A stretch of DNA of 58,430 bases from Chitinophaga pinensis (GTDB taxonomy: Bacteria > Bacteroidota > Bacteroidia > NS11-12g > UBA955): NCBI GenBank assembly GCA_945890895.1, contig CAMDDG010000010.1:1-58430 (forward strand). Reading direction: 5' to 3'. This document shows, one piece after another, positions 53,939 to 58,430 of the stretch; position 1 is the stretch's first letter; each line of letters begins with the position of its first letter. The notes under the pieces are model-generated. The model searched no databases. It saw only the letters and a list, made by a program, of their open reading frames with translations, and was not told the origin of the DNA. The translations under genes were made by a program, and so were the position numbers.

Positions 53939-55615
53939 TTACTTATGTAATCTTTCATACAGATCCAAACCATGCTGTTTTGCCGTTTCTTTGGCAATTT
54001 CATAACCTGCATCAGCATGACGAACAACGCCCATACCCGGATCGTTATGTAAAACTCTGCGTAATCGGATTTCAGCATCATCCGTTCCATCGGCAACGAT
54101 TACCATACCGGAATGTATGCTGTAACCCATACCCACTCCTCCACCATGATGTAAACTCACCCAACTTGCTCCACCCGCTGTATTTACAAATGCATTCAAA
54201 ATGGGCCAATCTGCTACCGCATCGGATCCATCCATCATGGCTTCGGTTTCTCTGTTTGGAGATGCAACCGAACCCGTATCCAAATGATCTCTACCAATAA
54301 CTATCGGTGCTTTTAATTCACCACTTTTAACCATCTCATTGAAAGCCAAAGCCGCTTTTTGTCGTGCCCCTTGTCCCAACCAACAAATGCGAGCAGGTAA
54401 ACCTTGAAATTCAATTTTTTCCTGTGCCATTCGAATCCATCGGTGCAACCCTTCATCTTCTGGGAATAACTCCAATATCTTGCGGTCGGTTTTGTAAATA
54501 TCCTCAGGATCACCACTCAATGCTACCCATCGGAATGGACCTTTCCCCTGACAAAACAACGGACGAATATAAGCAGGCACAAAACCGGGGAAATCAAATG
54601 CATTTTTCAACCCTTTCTCCAACGCTCTTCCTCGTAAATTATTGCCATAATCAAATACCACAGAACCCATTTTTTGCAATTGCAACATCAATTCAACATG
54701 ATGAACCATGGTTTTATAACTTAACTCTACATACTTATCTGGATCCGTTTTTCTTAAATGATCGGCGGCATCCACATTCAAATCTTCTGGATAATATCCA
54801 ATTAATGGATCGTGAGCGCTGGTTTGATCGGTTAAGGTATCGGGCACGATATTTCGTTCCACCAATCTCGATAACAGCTCAACTGCATTGCATTTCACCC
54901 CTATACTTAATGCTTGTCCAGCATTTTTTGCGGCTAATGCTTGGTCTATCGCTTCATCAACATCACGAGCCATAACATCTAAATATCGCGTTTCTAAACG
55001 TTTGCGAATACGCCATTCCTCTACTTCTGCTACCAAAGCAACCCCTTCATTCATGGTAATTGCTAAAGGCTGTGCACCACCCATACCACCTAAACCAGCA
55101 GTAACATTCAACGTTCCTTTAAGCGATCCATGAAAATGCTGTCGAGCGGCTTCTGCATAAGTCTCATACGTACCTTGTACAATACCTTGAGATCCAATGT
55201 AAATCCAACTTCCAGCGGTCATCTGACCGTACATCATCAATCCTTTAGCTTCTAATTCTCTAAAATGATCCCAGTTCGCCCAATTAGGCACCAATTGACT
55301 GTTGGATATCAAAACACGAGGCGCATCTTTATGGGTGGGCAATATAGCTACCGGTTTTCCACTTTGAACCATCAACGTTTCATCTTCATTTAGATCAATT
55401 AGGGCTTTACAAATCATATCAAACGCTTCCCAATTTCGAGCAGCTTTTCCCAATCCTCCATAAACGATTAAATCCTCTGGGCGTTCGGCAACTTCGGGAT
55501 CCAAATTATTGTGAAGCATTCTATAGGCCGCTTCCTGCACCCATCCTTTACAAATAAGCTTTGACCCCGTTGGTGATTTTAATACACGAGGGCCGTGTTG
55601 AATATGTTCTGCCAT
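53939..55615 (-). CDS. hutU: Urocanate hydratase
   Basis: 558 residues, full length. It converts urocanate to imidazolone propionate in histidine degradation using tightly bound NAD. It shows [38 protein letters not shown], and the C-terminal [57 protein letters not shown]. No other hut gene is in the window. A TAATTTTG element (55630-55637) lies 14 nt upstream. Confidence 0.96.
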   Translation of the reverse strand: MAEHIQHGPRVLKSPTGSKLICKGWVQEAAYRMLHNNLDPEVAERPEDLIVYGGLGKAARNWEAFDMICKALIDLNEDETLMVQSGKPVAILPTHKDAPRVLISNSQLVPNWANWDHFRELEAKGLMMYGQMTAGSWIYIGSQGIVQGTYETYAEAARQHFHGSLKGTLNVTAGLGGMGGAQPLAITMNEGVALVAEVEEWRIRKRLETRYLDVMARDVDEAIDQALAAKNAGQALSIGVKCNAVELLSRLVERNIVPDTLTDQTSAHDPLIGYYPEDLNVDAADHLRKTDPDKYVELSYKTMVHHVELMLQLQKMGSVVFDYGNNLRGRALEKGLKNAFDFPGFVPAYIRPLFCQGKGPFRWVALSGDPEDIYKTDRKILELFPEDEGLHRWIRMAQEKIEFQGLPARICWLGQGARQKAALAFNEMVKSGELKAPIVIGRDHLDTGSVASPNRETEAMMDGSDAVADWPILNAFVNTAGGASWVSLHHGGGVGMGYSIHSGMVIVADGTDDAEIRLRRVLHNDPGMGVVRHADAGYEIAKETAKQHGLDLYERLHK

Positions 55616-55629
55616 AATTATTTAGATTG

Positions 55630-55637
55630 CAAAATTA
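55630..55637 (-). promoter_or_regulatory. Putative -7 element of hutU (TAATTTTG)
   Basis: TAnnTTTG match on the minus strand, 14 nt before the hutU ATG; no clear -33 element. Confidence 0.4.
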
Positions 55638-55691
55638 CGTTCAATATTGAGAATATGAAGTCAATATTGTTGAAATTGAAGGAATAAAAAT

Positions 55692-57830
55692 TTAAAATTT
55701 CATGGTTAAATTTATTCTTTTTCGGGGGACGTCTACTTCCATTACGCGAACACGCACCTGCTGTCCTAACGATACTACTTCCGATGGATGTTTTATAAAC
55801 CGTTGTGATATATGTGAAATATGAACCAGCCCATCTTGTTTAACACCAACATCCACAAAGGCTCCAAAGTTGGTAATATTCGTTACTATTCCATTAAGTT
55901 CCATACCAACTTCCAAATCACCAATGCTTCGAACTCCATCCTCAAACTTCATTTCCTCTGCATTTCCTCGAGGATCTGAACCGGGTTTTTTCAATTCTTG
56001 AATGATATCTTGAAGTGTGGGTAAGCCCAATCCATCGGCTTCGTTAATAAATTCATTTAATTCAATATCGCGCAATAAAGATTCATTTCCTATTAATTGT
56101 TTGACATCCACTCCTGATTTTTGAGCCATTTTTTGAACAACCGAATATCGTTCTGGATGAACTCCCGAATTATCCAATGGATTCTTCGCATCTTTTACAC
56201 GCAGAAAGCCCGCGCATTGTTCAAATGCTTTATCACCCAATCGAGGTACTTTCTTTAATTCCTCTCTACTGCTGAATCCTCCAATTTTGCTGCGATATTC
56301 TATGATATTCTTGGCCAATGCAGGACCCAAACCACTTACATAACTCAATACATGTTGACTCGCCGTATTTAAGTTGATGCCAACTTTATTCACGGAACTG
56401 ATTACAACACTTTCCAATCTTTTTTGGAGCAGAGATTGATTTACATCGTGCTGATATTGTCCAACACCTATACTTTTAGGATCGATTTTCACCAATTCAG
56501 CCAATGGATCCATCAATCTTCTTCCGATACTTACTGCTCCTCGAACCGTGACATCCTCATTGGGGAATTCAAGACGTGCTACTTCAGAAGCACTGTATAT
56601 ACTCGCCCCTGCCTCATTTACCATATATATAGGTAAATCCTTTATAAAATTCTTCAAAAACGCATAGGTTTCACGACCAGCTGTTCCATTTCCAACCGCC
56701 AAAGCGTCAATTTCGTATTTTTGGATTAACGCGCCTATTATTTCTTGAGATTTCAATGTATCTCTTTGCGGTTCATGAGGAAAAATTGTGGTTTTGTGAA
56801 GCAAATCTCCGTATTCCGATAAACACACTACCTTACAACCGGTTCTAAATCCAGGATCTAATGCCAGTACCCTCTTTTGTCCAAGTGGAGAGGCTAACAA
56901 TAATTGTTGTGCATTCAATGCAAATACGCCAATTGCGTCTTCGTCGGCTTTTTCTTTCACCAACGACAACATTTCATTTTCCAAACTGGGTTGCAACAAA
57001 CGTGTGTATGCATCTTTTGCCGCATCACACACTATATCTGAAAGAGGACCATACCCCTTCATGCAACTCTTTTTCATAATGTAAATGGCTCTTTCAAAGT
57101 CGGGCTCAACTGAAATTTTCAGAAATCCAGCATCTGCACCGCGCATCATGGCCAAAAAACGATGACCCGGACAGCGTTTCAACAATTCTTTATGTTCAAA
57201 GTAATCTCGAAATTTCTGTGCTTCTTCAACATCTTTTTTTCCGCGGGCGGGCTTGGAACTGATTATCGATTCATTTTCAAACAATTTTCTCAATTTACCC
57301 CGCAATTCAGAATCTTCATTGATCCATTCGGCAATAATATCTTGAGCTCCTTGAAGTGCTTCCTCTTCGGTTTTTACTTTTTCATTTAAGTAATTTCTTA
57401 TAGAATTCAGAACTTTCGTATTACGTTGTTCAAAAATCTCTTTAGCCAACGGCTCTAATCCTTTTTCCTTTGCAACATCTCCACGGGTTTTACGACGTGC
57501 TTTATAGGGCAAATACAAATCTTCAACCTCGGCAATTTCCGTTGCCTTGAGTATTTTTTGTTCTAATTCCGATGTTAATTTTCCTTGTTCTCGAATTTGC
57601 TCAATTACAAATTCTTTTCGTTTTCGTAGAGTTTCAACTCGTTCGTACTCATCTTTAATTTTCAAAATCTCTACCTCATCGAGGTTACCGGTTCTCTCCT
57701 TTCGGTAACGTGCTATGAATGGCACAGTAGAACCTTCAGACAAGAGCAAAAGTACCTGTCGTATTTGGGTTATTCTCAGATTTAACTTTTCCGATATACC
57801 CGTAAGCTCAACCTCATCCAACTTATCCAT
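55692..57830 (-). CDS. tex: Tex-family RNA-binding transcription accessory protein
   Basis: 712 residues. N-terminal helical Tex domain (VPFIARYRKERTGNLDEVE), YqgF-like RNase-H fold (VLALDPGFRTGCKVV), helix-hairpin-helix (LNTASQHVLSYVSGLGPALAKNIIEYR), and a C-terminal S1 domain (LNGIVTNITNFGAFVDVGVKQDGLVHISHIS). It binds nucleic acid and affects transcription. The end DVPRKRINLTM carries a G-rich motif copy. Divergent from the rhodanese gene. Confidence 0.94.
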   Translation of the reverse strand: MDKLDEVELTGISEKLNLRITQIRQVLLLLSEGSTVPFIARYRKERTGNLDEVEILKIKDEYERVETLRKRKEFVIEQIREQGKLTSELEQKILKATEIAEVEDLYLPYKARRKTRGDVAKEKGLEPLAKEIFEQRNTKVLNSIRNYLNEKVKTEEEALQGAQDIIAEWINEDSELRGKLRKLFENESIISSKPARGKKDVEEAQKFRDYFEHKELLKRCPGHRFLAMMRGADAGFLKISVEPDFERAIYIMKKSCMKGYGPLSDIVCDAAKDAYTRLLQPSLENEMLSLVKEKADEDAIGVFALNAQQLLLASPLGQKRVLALDPGFRTGCKVVCLSEYGDLLHKTTIFPHEPQRDTLKSQEIIGALIQKYEIDALAVGNGTAGRETYAFLKNFIKDLPIYMVNEAGASIYSASEVARLEFPNEDVTVRGAVSIGRRLMDPLAELVKIDPKSIGVGQYQHDVNQSLLQKRLESVVISSVNKVGINLNTASQHVLSYVSGLGPALAKNIIEYRSKIGGFSSREELKKVPRLGDKAFEQCAGFLRVKDAKNPLDNSGVHPERYSVVQKMAQKSGVDVKQLIGNESLLRDIELNEFINEADGLGLPTLQDIIQELKKPGSDPRGNAEEMKFEDGVRSIGDLEVGMELNGIVTNITNFGAFVDVGVKQDGLVHISHISQRFIKHPSEVVSLGQQVRVRVMEVDVPRKRINLTMKF
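55720..55732 (+). repeat. Dispersed motif TTTCGGGGGAYRY, copy 10
   Basis: Perfect match (ACGT) antisense in tex; the gene reads GAC GTC CCC CGA (Asp-Val-Pro-Arg). Confidence 0.75.
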
Positions 57831-57903
57831 GAGGTGCGAATATACAGATGTAACTGTGATAAATGTTACCGTTTTTTATTCTTTTTTTCATGTATTTTGC
57901 AAT

Positions 57904-58308
57904 ATGAAATCAATTATTTTCCCACTTGTTGCGCTAACTCTTTATTTTTCATCATGTGGCGCCAAATCTACCGAATCCAACGGCAATGAAACGTCTGTTG
58001 CAACGAATGAAATTTCCAACCAAAACAGTGCTCAAAACAACACATCCGACAGTACTAAAACTGGAAAAACCATCATCATTGATGTACGAACTGTTGATGA
58101 ATGGAACAACGATGGACATGCCAATTGCACGGTGAACGTACCTCTAGATCAATTAGAATCAAAGCTTGAGTCGTACAGAAACTATGAAAAGGTGGTCTTT
58201 GTTTGCCGCAGTGGTGCTCGGGCTGGGAGAGCTACAGAAATATTCAAATCTGCAGGATACAAAGATGTTTTAAATGCCGGACCTTGGCAAAATGCCCCCT
58301 GTAAATAA
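57904..58308 (+). CDS. Rhodanese-domain lipoprotein
   Basis: 134 residues from ATG 57904; the longer frame runs into tex and is rejected. Signal peptide with lipobox YFSSCGAK, then a Ser/Thr/Asn-rich linker (about 25-55), then the rhodanese fold: IIDVRTVDEWNNDGHANCTVNVPLDQL and the active-site cysteine loop VFVCRSGARAGRA. It is probably membrane-anchored facing the periplasm. Sulfur-transfer substrate unknown. A near-consensus TATTTTG lies 4 nt before the ATG. Confidence 0.87.
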   Translation: MKSIIFPLVALTLYFSSCGAKSTESNGNETSVATNEISNQNSAQNNTSDSTKTGKTIIIDVRTVDEWNNDGHANCTVNVPLDQLESKLESYRNYEKVVFVCRSGARAGRATEIFKSAGYKDVLNAGPWQNAPCK

Positions 58309-58383
58309 TTCAAAATATCATATATCAAAAATCATCTATCCTACTATTTATAAGTGTAATTATTACAATTATTAATAATTAAC

Positions 58384-58421
58384 AAAAAAGGGAATTTCAA
58401 ATAATTGAAATTCCCTTTTTT
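58384..58421 (+). terminator. Strong intrinsic terminator after the rhodanese gene
   Basis: Perfect 17-bp stem (AAAAAAGGGAATTTCAA) with an ATAA loop and terminal Ts. Symmetric enough to act on the opposite strand too. The 75 bp before it show nothing else. Confidence 0.9.
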
Positions 58422-58430
58422 ACGCTAATA

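Noticed and set aside
57715..57903. Extended start for the rhodanese protein
   Set aside because: The extension overlaps tex on the opposite strand and would bury the lipoprotein signal peptide that begins at 57904.

Overview
The window looks like one contiguous chromosomal segment of a member of the Bacteroidota, most likely class Flavobacteriia (Crocinitomicaceae/Schleiferiaceae-like). The evidence is low GC, promoters with the Bacteroidota TAnnTTTG -7 element, two secreted proteins with type IX secretion (T9SS) C-terminal domains (9538-11202 and 22449-26039), and lineage-typical gene orders: fur-purA, and sigma-54 regulator-lptE-TPR-secG. No plasmid, phage or CRISPR module is visible.

Layout. 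1-9265 is mainly housekeeping: aspS (cut by the window edge), thiL, an aldehyde dehydrogenase of the 2-aminomuconate-semialdehyde type, a lipoprotein, gpmI, a SPOR protein, fur, purA and a fumarylacetoacetate-hydrolase family enzyme. 9266-14450 is an alpha-glucan locus (a T9SS-exported protein with four carbohydrate-binding-like modules, divergent from a GH13 amylase), then a PfkB kinase and tRNA-Asn. 14450-26370 is accessory DNA. A relic copy of the tRNA-Asn 3' end and its terminator lies at 19507-19547 and brackets about 5 kb. That segment carries a Crp/Fnr regulator, a diiron hydroxylase fused to its own FAD/NAD/2Fe-2S reductase, an outer-membrane protein, an M50 protease and an acetyltransferase. 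Next to it is an MntA/HepT toxin-antitoxin pair. Further right, a 45-bp direct repeat (22091-22135 and 26246-26290) brackets a TfoX-C-like gene and a giant T9SS type B protein. 26370-37640 holds envelope, acetyltransferase, DinB-like, extradiol-dioxygenase, tandem-PAP2 and GH1 genes. 37585-40879 holds thioredoxin plus an arsenic operon (arsR, DUF6428, acr3, arsC). 41058-46690 holds a GumN/TraB protein, an ECF sigma factor with a membrane partner, a YkuK-like protein and a Na-type ABC exporter. 47249-58308 holds parC, the sigma-54 regulator-lptE-TPR-secG operon, hutU, tex and a rhodanese lipoprotein.

The most unusual signals are three. First, a dispersed G-rich 13-mer, TTTCGGGGGAYRY, occurs ten times on both strands and in at least five reading registers, so it looks selected as DNA rather than as protein. 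Second, the two repeat-bounded cassettes carry no recognisable integrase. Third, a recurrent promoter layout places the TAnnTTTG element only 4-5 nt before the ATG, which predicts leaderless mRNAs. All functions are assigned from motif recognition by eye; no database search was run.
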